NCBI GenBank assembly: GCA_041583135.1
Contig: JBFHGJ010000008.1
Span: forward strand, 1-64,000
Length of the DNA stretch: 64,000 nucleotides
Direction: 5' to 3'
From: JABSOG01 sp041583135
Lineage (GTDB): Bacteria; Pseudomonadota; Gammaproteobacteria; Enterobacterales; Alteromonadaceae
The position numbers were made by a program, and so were the translations under genes. Of this stretch, positions 31,301 to 40,087 are shown piece after piece. The notes beneath the pieces are model-generated. The model saw nothing but the letters and a program-made list of their open reading frames with translations. It searched no databases and was not told the origin of the DNA. Positions within the stretch are counted from its first letter, which is position 1. Each line of letters begins with the position of its first letter.

Positions 31301-34300
31301 CCGTTGAACAGGCGGCTATCGAGATCTTGCCACAGCTGCTGTTGCAGACCCAGCGCACGCTCGGCAAATGGCGCCGGGGTACTGTTGTCTACCGACAATA
31401 AGGTTAGCGAGGTGAAATCCCCCACCAAATCGCCTATTTGCGGATGCAGCGGCAAGCGGTTGAACAAGGTTAAATTGATGGTAAAGCGCGGATTTTTACT
31501 CCACAGCGTCAACACCTCGGCAAAGGCGGCAATTAAGATCCCCGATGGGGTCAGGCCGCGCTTTTGCGCCAGCTGCTGAAGCCCCAACCATTTGTCTTCA
31601 ACCAAATGATAGCTGCGGCGGACAAACCTTGGGCTTTGCAACGCACTTGGCGATTTGGCCAGCGGCAACTCGGGGGCGGTAGGAATATCATCCATGCGCG
31701 CCATCCAGTAGGCTTTGGCCTTGGCGTACTGTTCGCTGTCATCGAGTTTTTGCTCGGCCAAGACGCAATCTCTGAAGCTGACTTCAAGGGCGGGCAATTC
31801 GGTTTGTGGTTGGTGATAAAGCTCTGACCACTCCTTAAACAGCATCACCGTACTTAAGCCATCGGCAATCAGTACGTCCATACTGATGTGGAGAATATCG
31901 CGCTCATCGGTGCGTGACACGCGAATATCGAACAGTGGCCACTTGGCGGTATCCATCACCTGATGAGACATTTGTTCGCGCACTGCCAACAGCCCCTGCT
32001 CTTGGTCATCACCGGTCATTTGTGAGATGGCGATATCATAGCTTGGGGTATGTTCGAGCACCTGTTGCTGGCCACTTTCTAAGAAGATAGCGCGAAGCAT
32101 ATCGTGGCGCTCAATTAGCCGTTGCCATGCCTGACTAAGTTGTTTGATGTCGATTTGTTTGAGCGCAAATTCAAAGTAAACATGGGTCGAAATGTTGCCC
32201 AGCTCAAAGCTGTCGCCGCGACCGAGCCAGTAGGCTTGCTGCACGGCGGTCAACGGGAATGGCTCAAAACGGGCGGCGTTATCGGGCACGATTTGGCTAA
32301 ACAGCTGTTCAGTTGCGCCATTACCCTCACCTGTCGCCTGTTGCTGCTCAAGCAGCGCAGCCATCTGTGCGATGGTCGGGCCGGTAAAGATATCCTGTAA
32401 GGTAATGTTTAGCCCATGCTGCTCGTTTAAGATGCTCACCAGCCTTGTGGCGAGCAACGAGTGACCGCCTAGGGTAAAGAAGTTGCCGTGAATGCTGATG
32501 TCATCAAGCTGCAACAACGAGCACCAAATATCGGCCAAAGTTTGCTGCATCGGTGTTTGTGGCGCCACCATGATTGCAGCTTCGTCTTGGCCGGTCTCTC
32601 CTTTTAAGCCTTTGAGCGCTTTGCGGTCTACTTTGCCGTTAGGGGTAAGCGGCAAGGCATCGACAAACACAATAATGCTAGGACACATATAACTTGGCAG
32701 GTGATTGTGCAGATGGGTTGTGATCTGTGATGTCGTTAACTCAGTCGCCACCACAAAGGCTTTAAGACGACTATCGCCGGTCGCCAATTGTTCGGCTATC
32801 ACGACGCCTTGCTCAAGCCCCTCCAAGGTGCTGAGCACCGCTTCGATTTCGCCCAATTCAATACGAAAACCATTGATCTTGACCTGATCGTCACTACGGC
32901 CAATATAATGCAGCGCGCCGCTACGCTGTTGTTTAACCACATCCGAGGTGCGATACAAACGCCCTTTGCCAAACGGGTTGGCGATAAAGCGCTCTTTGGT
33001 TAAATCTTCACGGTTCCAGTAGCCTCGGGCCAAACCTTCGCCGCTGATATACAGCTCGCCTTCAACGTTATATGGCACCGGTTCAAGGGCGTCATTGAGC
33101 ACATAAAGGCCGGTATTGACCAATGGTGTACCTAGGTGCATTTCACCATCGGCCATCTTTGTTACTTTGGCCACCGCTGACCAGATGGTGGTTTCGGTGG
33201 GACCGTACATGTTGTAGATCTCGGCAATATCCTGCTGCTTAAGCGCTTTTGCCAGATCCAGCGGAAATGCCTCGCCACCGACCATCAATTTATCCAGCTT
33301 GACCGTCTTGCCTGCCTGTTTCGCTTGTTGTAGCAACATGCGGGCGTAGGCTGGCGTACATTGCAGATGGGTCACCTGATGACGCTCAATCAGCTCATTG
33401 ACCGGGGTGTATGAGCCTTGCGCCGGGTTGGCCAAGGCTCTTAAGTGATTGAGGTGCTTAAGGTTGTCCAAGGTCACCTGAGCATCGACACCAAAGTCGA
33501 TAAGACAGGCCACTTCGTTAACGCCGATACGCTTAAGCTGATCAATCAGCTTAAGACAGGTTTGCGGCGTACCAAACAGTGCGCTGGTAGTGGCATAACG
33601 GTCAAAGCCCTGCTCCACCAGCAACTCTTTTTGGCTCTTAAAGTCGATCCCCAGCTGTTCGGCCAAAGGCTTCATCAGCCCCACCGAGCTACGCAAATAG
33701 GATTTAAACGGTTTTTCAACCAGTTGCATCGCTTTGTCGTCATTGTCGGTGACAAAGCTGTGCAGCATCACAGTGATGTGACCGCCATCGCGCTCAAGAC
33801 CGGCTTCGGCTCGGGCATTACGGTATATATCGAGTTTTTCCGCCAGCTCTTTGATGTTCTGGCCAAGCAAATGGGTCAACAGGTGACGGCCTTGCAGACC
33901 GGCGGTGCGGAAGGTATCGGGATGACCTGCGGCGGTCAACCACACCGGCAGCTCTGGCTGCACCGGACGCGGGAAGGTCGCCACTTCGACCTGTTCACCG
34001 ACGCCATTGAGCCTAGTAATAGACTCACCACGCCAAAGACGCTTGACCTGATCAATGCTTTGGTTTAGCACATCATAGCGATCATTGAAGCTTTCCGGGC
34101 TTAAACAGAAGTCATTGGGGTTCCAGCCGGGGGTAATGGACATACCGACACGGCCACCGCTTAGGTTATCGACCATCGACCATTCTTCGGTCACGCGGAT
34201 AGGATCATGTAACGGCAATACCACACTGCCTGCGCGGATCTGCACCCGTTTGGTGGTTGCCGCGACGGCCGCTGCGGCCAATGAGGGATTGGGGAATTGA

Positions 34301-37300
34301 CCGCCAAAAGAGTGAAAATGACGCTCAGGCACCCAAACCGCCGAGAACTGGTGCTCATCGGCAAACTTGGCCCCTTCAAGCAACAAGTTGTACATCGATT
34401 GGCCCTCAGCGGCAACATCATCGGCAAAGTAAAACAGACTGAAATCGATGTTGCTGCTGGCCACCTCGCTTTGCTGGCCTTGACGGAAGCTTTGCTCGGC
34501 CTCCACAATCACCTGATAGCCCCGGGTCAAAGTCCAAAACAGCTCCAATATTGAAATGTCGAATGAGCTGCTGGTCACTGCCAGCCAAGTCTTGTCTCTC
34601 GGCGCCTGTTGCTCATCTAAGGCGATATCCATGCCCAAACAGAAGTTTTCGACATTGCGGTGACTTATCATCACCCCTTTTGGCTCACCGGTAGAGCCGG
34701 AGGTATAAATCAGATAAGCCAGTTCATTGACGTCGATGGCAAGCTCAAGATCTGCATCATCACAATCTACCGAGCACGCTTTAAGCTCACTAAAACCAAT
34801 ACCGTTGGCGCCGTCAAATCCGGCAAAATCATCGCCGCATACCACTAAGCTGACCGCAGCATCTTTGACGATATACTCAAGGCGCGAACGCGGATAGTCG
34901 GGATCTAACGGAATAAACGCCGCACCAGCTTTGAGTATTGCCAGTTGCAATGCCACCATATCTGCCGAGCGCGGTAGACAAACCGCCACTCTATCGCCAC
35001 TAGCGACACCTTGGATGATAAGAGCATTGGCCAAGCGATTGGCATAGCCATTGAGTTGGTCGAACGTCAAACGGTGTGGCTCGCACACCAGCGCCGTTCG
35101 CTCAGGAGATTTCTTCACCTGGGCTTCAAACGCCTGATGGAACAAAACAGACGATAACGCCCTTTGCTCGCCTAACATTACGCCTTGGTTTTCGCTACAC
35201 AGTGACGACACCGATTGTTCGAGATCGGCCAGCAGATGTTGCAAAACCTGCTCAAAGCCCAATTGCATAGCCGCAATGCTCGCAGGCTCAAACAGTTCGC
35301 TGTTATACACCCAGCGCCCGGCGAGGTTTTCGCCCAAATCGACCATGGTCAGGGCCAAATCGAGTTTGGCCCCCGGCTCATCAATGGCAAACGGACTGAC
35401 AGACAACCCCTCAAGTGACAGTTTGGCGTCGTTACCTAAAATCAAAGCGCCAGCCTGTGGCAACTGTTTAGGCTGTTCCAACTGAAACCAAGTCTGATAA
35501 ATCGGGTTGACGCTTGGGTCTGTTTGGCCGCAGATCTCATCGACCAAGGTATGCAGCGGATAATGCTGATGCGCTAAGGCATCAAGCAGGTGTTTGCGGG
35601 TCTGCCCAAGACAGTCTTTTAGGCTCATCTGCTGGCTAAAGCGGCTGCGAATTGCCATCACTGACACGAAGTAACCAATCACGTCGTTAAAAGCTGACTC
35701 GCCCCGGCCCATAGATGGCACACCGACGGCAAAATCGTTTTGGCCGCTAAACCGCTTCATGGTCAACTGGAAGGCACTGAGTAAGGTGCTAAACAAGGTG
35801 GCCTGTTGTGAACGCGCCAATTGCGCCAATGCCTTAGACTGAGCCTGAGTGAGCGTAAAATTCAGTACCTTTGCCTGATGTCCCGGCTGGGCTTTACGGG
35901 GATGGTCAAGGGGCAAATTCAGCACCGGCGGCAGCTGAGATAAGTGCTCAAGCCAGTAATGTTTTGCCTGCTCGCCCTCTTGTGAGGCCAGCCATTGTTG
36001 CTGCCATGCAATAAAATCGCTGTATTGACCCTTAGGCTTTTGCGGCAGTGTTTTGCCATCGACCAAAGCGCGATAGCAACGGAGAAAGTCTTTTAACAAC
36101 AACTGCATCGACCAGAGGTCGCCCACCATATGATGGACGCCAAACAGCAATAGCTGGTCGTCATCTGCCAATTCAAATAAAGTGAGCCGAGATACCTCAC
36201 CGTTTGGCAAATCGAACGGCAAGTGGCTGTGGTGTTCGGCAGCGCTTTTGAGTTCTGCGTGGCTCATCAAACGAGCATCGATGCGCGTCAGCTGCGGCAC
36301 TTGGCCATCACTGCACTGTTTGATATGGCCATCGCTTTGGGCGACAAAACGATTTTTTAAGCTCGGATGCATCAGCATCACGGCTGCCAACGCTCGTTGT
36401 AACAGCTCGCCGTTCAACCGCGCGTTAATCCGTATCGGGAGCGCCAAATTGTACGCTGGATTTTGTCTATCTAACTGATAAATATACCAAAGTGCCTGTT
36501 GGTTGGCGGCAAGGGGGTAGCGACCATCGTTGTCGCATACCACTATCTCTGGTGTCATTTGAGCACTTTGCTCAGTTGTCGTGCCAACCTGACGGCTAAG
36601 TGATGTAAGGGTTGCCCCTTCAAGGAGTTGGTTGAGTGGACAATGGATCCCCAGCTCCTGTTTCATTTGCTGTTGAAATTCCACCGCCGCCAAAGAATCG
36701 AGACCGAGGCTTGAGATTGGCGCATCAACCCCTATCTGGTCAGTGCCAACCCTTAAGGTTTGCGCCAGTTTAGATTGCAAATAAGCGGCCACCGCTTTGG
36801 CTTTTTCGGCCTCGGGCAAAAACTGCAACATGTGCAGCATCGGATTATCTTGTGCCACATCACTATGGCTTGGCTCGGTACTGTGGCTTTCACTCATCCG
36901 GCCAATTTCGGCGAGGCTTGCCATATCATCGCTTAGGTACAAGTCGCGACAATGCCCCCGGCGAATTTTACCCGATGAGGTTTTCGGCAAACGCATCGGC
37001 TTTATCAGTACCAAGTTATCTAAGCGCAACTCGTGCATTTCGGTGACGGCACTGCGGGCGGCATTGTAAATGGCTTGTTGGTCTAAATCTCGTAAGTGGG
37101 TGCGTTTGACTTCCTGCACCACCACCAGACGCTCTTGGCCATCGACATCGACGGCAAATGCGGCGCCACCTCCGCCGACAAGGGCATCACAGGCGTTTTG
37201 AATGGTCGCTTCGATATCTTGTGGGTAGTGATTGCGACCACGAATGATCACCAGCTCTTTAATGCGGCCGGTAACAAACAACTCACCACCTCTTAAAAAG

Positions 37301-38661
37301 CCCATATCCCCGGTACGCAAATAAGTCTTACCCGGCTCGCCTGCAATAGAGGCGTTAAAGGTTTGTTCGGTCAGCTCCGGTTTGCCCCAGTACCCTTGAG
37401 CGACACTATTACTGCTGACCCAAATCTCCCCAATCTGGTCGTCATCACAGCGAGTGAATGACTTCAGGCAAACAATCGATACCTCACATTCATTGCGGCG
37501 ATATCCCGACCCGACCAAAGCTTGTGCATTTTCGGCATCTTTTGCCACAGCCACGACCTGATTGGATTTGATCTTATCGCCATCAAAGCGGTTTATCAGC
37601 GCGCCTCTGCCAACTTTGCTGCCAGTGGTAAACAAGGTGGTTTCTGCCATACCATAGCAGGGATAAAATGCACCACCGTCAAAGCCGCTAATGGCAAATG
37701 CTGCACTAAATTTTTCCAAAGTGGCGGCTCGTACGACCTCTGAGCCGTTAAAGGCAATTTTCCAGCAGGATAAATCCAGCTCGGCCTTTTGCTCATCGCT
37801 GATTGAGCGCAAACACAAGTCATAGGCAAAGTTTGGTCCACCACTGGTGGTGGCGCGATAATCCGAGATGGCCTTAAGCCAGCGCATTGGCTCTTGCAAA
37901 AACGCTTGTGGCGACATCAAATAGCCACTCGAACCAAGATAGATAGGCTGTAACAGGTTACCGATAAGCCCCATATCGTGATACAACGGCAACCAGCCGA
38001 CCAATATGTTGTTTTCATCATGTTCGAACGCCTGACAGATCACCTTTTCGTTATCCATCAAATTGGCATGAGAGACCATCACCCCTTTGGGCTGACCGGT
38101 GGAGCCGGAGGTATACTGCAAAAAGGCAATGGCATTTTCGTCCACCGCCGGCGGGCAAAAGCCCTCACCTTCATGTTCATCTATGCAATCGACATCAATG
38201 TGATACAAGCTGGCATGTTCGGCATCACTGGCTTTCCATGGCTCGATTTTATCGCGCAGGTGGCTCACCGAGACAATGGCATCGGCACCGGCGTCGGCAA
38301 CAATATTCGATAGACGCTGGTAGTGCAGTTTGCCAGCTCTTGGGGCAAAGGCCGGCACCGCGATAACCCCGGCATAAAGACAGGCAAAAAAGCCGACGGC
38401 AAAATCCAGCCCCGGGTCGAACAGCAACAAGGCACACTTGCCCGGCGCCACCTGTGCACTTAAATGTTTGGCCACGGCTTTGGCTTTGCGTTCAAGCTCG
38501 GCAAAGGTCAGGCTGTGTGAAGGGGTCTCGCCATCTTTTAAGAAGGTATAGACGGTTTTATCACGATGGCTTTTGGCCCGGTAACTGAGCGCTGCGGTAA
38601 TGGTGTTGACCTCAGCGCTCAGCACGCTATTCAAAGACGGTTGTTGATTGTAATTGTTCAT
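28381..38661 (-). CDS. Lipo-initiating NRPS: FAAL-ACP, C-A(Gly, monooxygenase)-PCP, Cy-A(Cys, oxidase)-PCP
   Basis: A 3426-residue starter NRPS. Residues 1-590 form a fatty acyl-AMP ligase (YTSGSTG near 185; GWLPLYHDMGLIG), followed by an ACP (LGLDS near 652), so synthesis should begin with an activated fatty acid. Then C1 (HHMVGDLWS near 846); A1 (TSGSTG near 1320) with an inserted luciferase-like monooxygenase at 1405-1745, pocket DILQMGMIW, nearly the glycine code DILQLGMIW; PCP1 LGGHS near 2064; a heterocyclization domain with DVLIADGLS near 2267, matching DxxxxDxxS; A2 (TSGSTG near 2738), pocket DLYNLSLIW, an exact cysteine code; an oxidase-like insert at about 3090-3265; the rest of A2 (NGKVDRKALP near 3310); and PCP2 IGGNS near 3361. 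The tail ends DDMERMEF, a likely docking peptide. Expected intermediate: acyl-Gly (possibly alpha-hydroxylated) to thiazoline or thiazole. The gene follows the MacA-like adaptor by 10 bases. Confidence 0.97.
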   Translation of the reverse strand: MNNYNQQPSLNSVLSAEVNTITAALSYRAKSHRDKTVYTFLKDGETPSHSLTFAELERKAKAVAKHLSAQVAPGKCALLLFDPGLDFAVGFFACLYAGVIAVPAFAPRAGKLHYQRLSNIVADAGADAIVSVSHLRDKIEPWKASDAEHASLYHIDVDCIDEHEGEGFCPPAVDENAIAFLQYTSGSTGQPKGVMVSHANLMDNEKVICQAFEHDENNILVGWLPLYHDMGLIGNLLQPIYLGSSGYLMSPQAFLQEPMRWLKAISDYRATTSGGPNFAYDLCLRSISDEQKAELDLSCWKIAFNGSEVVRAATLEKFSAAFAISGFDGGAFYPCYGMAETTLFTTGSKVGRGALINRFDGDKIKSNQVVAVAKDAENAQALVGSGYRRNECEVSIVCLKSFTRCDDDQIGEIWVSSNSVAQGYWGKPELTEQTFNASIAGEPGKTYLRTGDMGFLRGGELFVTGRIKELVIIRGRNHYPQDIEATIQNACDALVGGGGAAFAVDVDGQERLVVVQEVKRTHLRDLDQQAIYNAARSAVTEMHELRLDNLVLIKPMRLPKTSSGKIRRGHCRDLYLSDDMASLAEIGRMSESHSTEPSHSDVAQDNPMLHMLQFLPEAEKAKAVAAYLQSKLAQTLRVGTDQIGVDAPISSLGLDSLAAVEFQQQMKQELGIHCPLNQLLEGATLTSLSRQVGTTTEQSAQMTPEIVVCDNDGRYPLAANQQALWYIYQLDRQNPAYNLALPIRINARLNGELLQRALAAVMLMHPSLKNRFVAQSDGHIKQCSDGQVPQLTRIDARLMSHAELKSAAEHHSHLPFDLPNGEVSRLTLFELADDDQLLLFGVHHMVGDLWSMQLLLKDFLRCYRALVDGKTLPQKPKGQYSDFIAWQQQWLASQEGEQAKHYWLEHLSQLPPVLNLPLDHPRKAQPGHQAKVLNFTLTQAQSKALAQLARSQQATLFSTLLSAFQLTMKRFSGQNDFAVGVPSMGRGESAFNDVIGYFVSVMAIRSRFSQQMSLKDCLGQTRKHLLDALAHQHYPLHTLVDEICGQTDPSVNPIYQTWFQLEQPKQLPQAGALILGNDAKLSLEGLSVSPFAIDEPGAKLDLALTMVDLGENLAGRWVYNSELFEPASIAAMQLGFEQVLQHLLADLEQSVSSLCSENQGVMLGEQRALSSVLFHQAFEAQVKKSPERTALVCEPHRLTFDQLNGYANRLANALIIQGVASGDRVAVCLPRSADMVALQLAILKAGAAFIPLDPDYPRSRLEYIVKDAAVSLVVCGDDFAGFDGANGIGFSELKACSVDCDDADLELAIDVNELAYLIYTSGSTGEPKGVMISHRNVENFCLGMDIALDEQQAPRDKTWLAVTSSSFDISILELFWTLTRGYQVIVEAEQSFRQGQQSEVASSNIDFSLFYFADDVAAEGQSMYNLLLEGAKFADEHQFSAVWVPERHFHSFGGQFPNPSLAAAAVAATTKRVQIRAGSVVLPLHDPIRVTEEWSMVDNLSGGRVGMSITPGWNPNDFCLSPESFNDRYDVLNQSIDQVKRLWRGESITRLNGVGEQVEVATFPRPVQPELPVWLTAAGHPDTFRTAGLQGRHLLTHLLGQNIKELAEKLDIYRNARAEAGLERDGGHITVMLHSFVTDNDDKAMQLVEKPFKSYLRSSVGLMKPLAEQLGIDFKSQKELLVEQGFDRYATTSALFGTPQTCLKLIDQLKRIGVNEVACLIDFGVDAQVTLDNLKHLNHLRALANPAQGSYTPVNELIERHQVTHLQCTPAYARMLLQQAKQAGKTVKLDKLMVGGEAFPLDLAKALKQQDIAEIYNMYGPTETTIWSAVAKVTKMADGEMHLGTPLVNTGLYVLNDALEPVPYNVEGELYISGEGLARGYWNREDLTKERFIANPFGKGRLYRTSDVVKQQRSGALHYIGRSDDQVKINGFRIELGEIEAVLSTLEGLEQGVVIAEQLATGDSRLKAFVVATELTTSQITTHLHNHLPSYMCPSIIVFVDALPLTPNGKVDRKALKGLKGETGQDEAAIMVAPQTPMQQTLADIWCSLLQLDDISIHGNFFTLGGHSLLATRLVSILNEQHGLNITLQDIFTGPTIAQMAALLEQQQATGEGNGATEQLFSQIVPDNAARFEPFPLTAVQQAYWLGRGDSFELGNISTHVYFEFALKQIDIKQLSQAWQRLIERHDMLRAIFLESGQQQVLEHTPSYDIAISQMTGDDQEQGLLAVREQMSHQVMDTAKWPLFDIRVSRTDERDILHISMDVLIADGLSTVMLFKEWSELYHQPQTELPALEVSFRDCVLAEQKLDDSEQYAKAKAYWMARMDDIPTAPELPLAKSPSALQSPRFVRRSYHLVEDKWLGLQQLAQKRGLTPSGILIAAFAEVLTLWSKNPRFTINLTLFNRLPLHPQIGDLVGDFTSLTLLSVDNSTPAPFAERALGLQQQLWQDLDSRLFNGVEVLRELAKQRGRASAAMPVVFTSALGLGAVEGDGNGIENLGELVYGISQTPQVWLDHQVMEYRGGLLFNWDAVEELFPADMLDAMFGAYIELLNGLAEGQSHWQQAHPGALLPTQQQALLSAVNQTQSPQPSGLLHTLFNEQVTRTPDNVAIISNDKTLSYQQLQQYAIQVAAKLNDAGVAQGDIVAVSMNKGWQQVVAVYAALYAGAAYVPIDPLLPQARIEYLLQQTDAKAVLVQSAMEQQRLWPLTFNIMAIEPLFDGSRTLPLPEALQRQSDLAYIIFTSGSTGVPKGVMIDHLGAVNTVVDINQRFDVGADDRVFALSSLSFDLSVYDIFGVLATGGAMVIPDHDGIKEPAHWAQMTEQHQVTMWNSVPALMQMFVEYIHGDSCRAGAPLRVALLSGDWLPLKLPSIMRQLWPQILPVSLGGATEASIWSIFHPIVRPEQIKGCIPYGKPLTNQKFYVLNRFMEQTPVWATGELYIAGIGLAQGYWRDEEKTSAAFFNHPKTGERLYRTGDMGRFLSDGNIEFLGREDSQVKINGFRVELGEIERTIQQYPDVKEAIVTTFGEREDKQLAAYYTLNGQSSPEQNGQAWFSEFSEDQLQGVLTDEIERSAFKLHRHGIRQLSDEQAVMSVKPEQQEQSLRSSWLKRQSFRQFADSEVESVHLCGLLGYLNQWATQSAFSMRENPLGLYLWLKEGAVNGLPKGAYRYDPLENVLIEVEVSSTVDATWFGPNQTVYQRAGFALFMLGCANDDNWLDAGAISQLLMENSTEHHIGWCPMGRVSDLACQLFGAGQSVVYAMVGGAIEPSQQQSWMSERSPEQALQTFLANRLPAYMVPHSLIALDEVPLTSNGKVDRKALPQPTAAQQTQQAFVAASGEVEQQLASFFAELLKRERISAVENFFDIGGNSLTAAQLNARIREQFDIELPLRAIFEHNSVSALAAQIQMLQQTAANLDVDEDLADDMERMEF
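28875..29400 (-). other. Oxidase (Ox) domain inside the Cys A domain, with degenerate flavin site
   Basis: This stretch sits between the last lysine-loop core motifs of the Cys A domain, the place where EpoB-type oxidase domains are found. It shows RQSFRQF (the RxSxR phosphate-binding signature), a GAYRYDPLENVL segment, DAGAISQLLM, and WCPMGRVSD near its end, all in the order of the family. The segment that should read like YRY-SAG-SLYP is replaced by FSMRENPLGLYLWLKE, so the Ser/Gly-rich flavin contact is lost. Edges are approximate. It probably forms a pair with the free-standing oxidase encoded directly downstream. Confidence 0.75.
33420..34450 (-). other. Luciferase-like monooxygenase domain inside the Gly A domain
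   Basis: About 340 residues, from FSLFYFADD through SVVLPLHDPIRVTEEW, SGGRVGMSITPGWNPNDF and LFGTPQTCLKLI, form a complete bacterial-luciferase-type flavin monooxygenase of the MupA/Atu3671 class. It interrupts the A domain between the FDISILELF strand (core A4) and NMYGPTETT (core A5), that is, between pocket positions 239 and 278. Glycine-specific A domains with a monooxygenase at this place are known from MtaG and MelG of the myxothiazol and melithiazol pathways, where the oxidation of glycine leads to a terminal amide. Here it lies in the first elongation module instead of the last. Edges are approximate. Confidence 0.88.
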
Positions 38662-38671
38662 TGTCTTGCCA

Positions 38672-39934
38672 CTAACGTAAATAGATTGAATCGACGCCTT
38701 TAAACTCGCGAGTGCTTGAAATAACTATCTGCTCTCCGGCCTTTAAGCCGGAGAGGATCTCGACCTCGGAGACACTTTTAGAGCCGAGTTGTACTCGGCG
38801 TTTGGTGGCGATATCACCATCGACCACATAGACGCTATAGTTGCCGCTTTCGACAAAGTTGCCGCGCTTCACTTTGAGCGCATTGGCCTTTTCTTCGACC
38901 AAAATGCGGGTCGAAACCCGCTGGCTTTGTCTCAGGGAGCTTGGCGCCTTCTCGGTAAATTTGACCCGGGCCGCCACTTGGTTGTCTTTAACCTCAGGAG
39001 AGATGGCAACCACCTCGCCTTTGTAAAGTTCATTTTTGAAGTTGATATTGACCGGCATCCCCAAACCCAGCTCACTGGCGTGGGTTTCTGCAACATTGAT
39101 CTCCACTTCAAATTCGGTCAAATCGACGATGGTCAACAGCGGTGTGTGTTCAACCACGTTGGCTTTTTGCTCGACATCCAATCGCGCCACGATACCGTTG
39201 ACGGTAGAGCGTACTTTTAACAGTTCAACCCGGCGCTCGTACTCTTGTACCAACAGCGATTGGCGTTCAATTTCGAGCTGTTTGGTTTCAAGCTCAAAGG
39301 CCACAGTCTCAGAGGACAATTCCGCTTGCTGTTTGATGTGCCTAAAGTCCACTTTGGCGCGTTCCAAAATGTCTCTGGCCTTTTGATAGTCGAGATCGGA
39401 AATCGCGGTCGATTTCATCGATTTCTCGGCTCGATTCATTTCTCTGTCGGCCGCCTTTAAGTCAAGCTCGGCCACTTCGATTTGCTGTTGGTAGCTCAGC
39501 GCCGATTTTTTCTGTTCGATTTTCAATCTTGAAATGTCTGCCCGCAACGAGTCGAGCAGTGCTTGCTCTTGCGCCAACTTGGTCCGCAGGTCGGGGCTGT
39601 CTATCTCTGCTAGCACATCGCCTTTTTTAACCGTCTTACCGGCTTTGACATGCAAGGTGATGATCCCGGAACCTGAGGCGTACAGAGTTGGGCTGACTGC
39701 CGCGACGATTTCACCTTGGGCGGAGATATCTTTGATGAATGTGCCTTTGGTGACCACTGCGGTCGAGATCCGGCTTCTATCATACGAGGAATTGGCCGAG
39801 CCGCTGCTTTGACCGCTAAGGGCATAGAAGCCGCCAATAGCAACCACGGCGCCGACCACAGCGATGACCAACTTGCTCGGGCCTCGCTTGTTAGAGGTGA
39901 TGACGGTATCCTGACCTGAGGTATCCTGGATCAT
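38672..39934 (-). CDS. MacA-like periplasmic adaptor (membrane fusion protein)
   Basis: A 420-residue HlyD/MacA-type adaptor. A single membrane segment (about residues 21-42, VIAVVGAVVAIGGFYALSG) anchors it in the inner membrane. A split lipoyl-like domain (SGIITLHVKAGKTVKKGDVLAEID near 90-112 and STVNGIVARLDVEQ near 250) flanks a long coiled-coil hairpin (about 115-245, rich in Leu, Glu, Lys and Arg), and a beta-barrel region follows. The start has a GGAG ribosome site 9 bases upstream. It should link the ABC permeases encoded upstream to an outer-membrane TolC-type channel, which is not in the window. Placement directly before the FAAL-NRPS, in one transcription unit, points to export of the line A product. 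It resembles PvdR of the PvdRT-OpmQ pump in role. Confidence 0.9.
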   Translation of the reverse strand: MIQDTSGQDTVITSNKRGPSKLVIAVVGAVVAIGGFYALSGQSSGSANSSYDRSRISTAVVTKGTFIKDISAQGEIVAAVSPTLYASGSGIITLHVKAGKTVKKGDVLAEIDSPDLRTKLAQEQALLDSLRADISRLKIEQKKSALSYQQQIEVAELDLKAADREMNRAEKSMKSTAISDLDYQKARDILERAKVDFRHIKQQAELSSETVAFELETKQLEIERQSLLVQEYERRVELLKVRSTVNGIVARLDVEQKANVVEHTPLLTIVDLTEFEVEINVAETHASELGLGMPVNINFKNELYKGEVVAISPEVKDNQVAARVKFTEKAPSSLRQSQRVSTRILVEEKANALKVKRGNFVESGNYSVYVVDGDIATKRRVQLGSKSVSEVEILSGLKAGEQIVISSTREFKGVDSIYLR

Positions 39935-40087
39935 TTTGCTGCTCCATTATTGTTTTTTTAGATGGCAAGACACGCCATACCGTTTTTTAAGGTACTAACG
40001 TGACAAATGGACCCATATGTGTGTATTGCCCATCTTTGAAAGGCAGGCACAACCTGTTGCCTGCCGATAGGTTTAGAGATAATTGCC
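39935..40087. other. 153-base gap within the operon, nothing coding seen
   Basis: This is the only sizeable gap among the efflux genes of the line A operon. It holds a hairpin (listed separately), an A-rich stretch just upstream of the adaptor and the adaptor's ribosome site. I see no convincing promoter hexamers on the minus strand. Confidence 0.6.
40042..40065 (-). terminator. Perfect 8-bp stem-loop within the operon, weak terminator or mRNA-processing hairpin
   Basis: GGCAGGCA (40042-40049) and TGCCTGCC (40058-40065) are exact inverted repeats with an 8-base loop. On the minus strand the stem is followed only by TTTCAAAG, so the U-run is too short for a strong intrinsic terminator. It lies shortly after the stop of the upstream permease gene. 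It might protect the efflux mRNA or lower expression of the distal NRPS genes. Confidence 0.4.
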
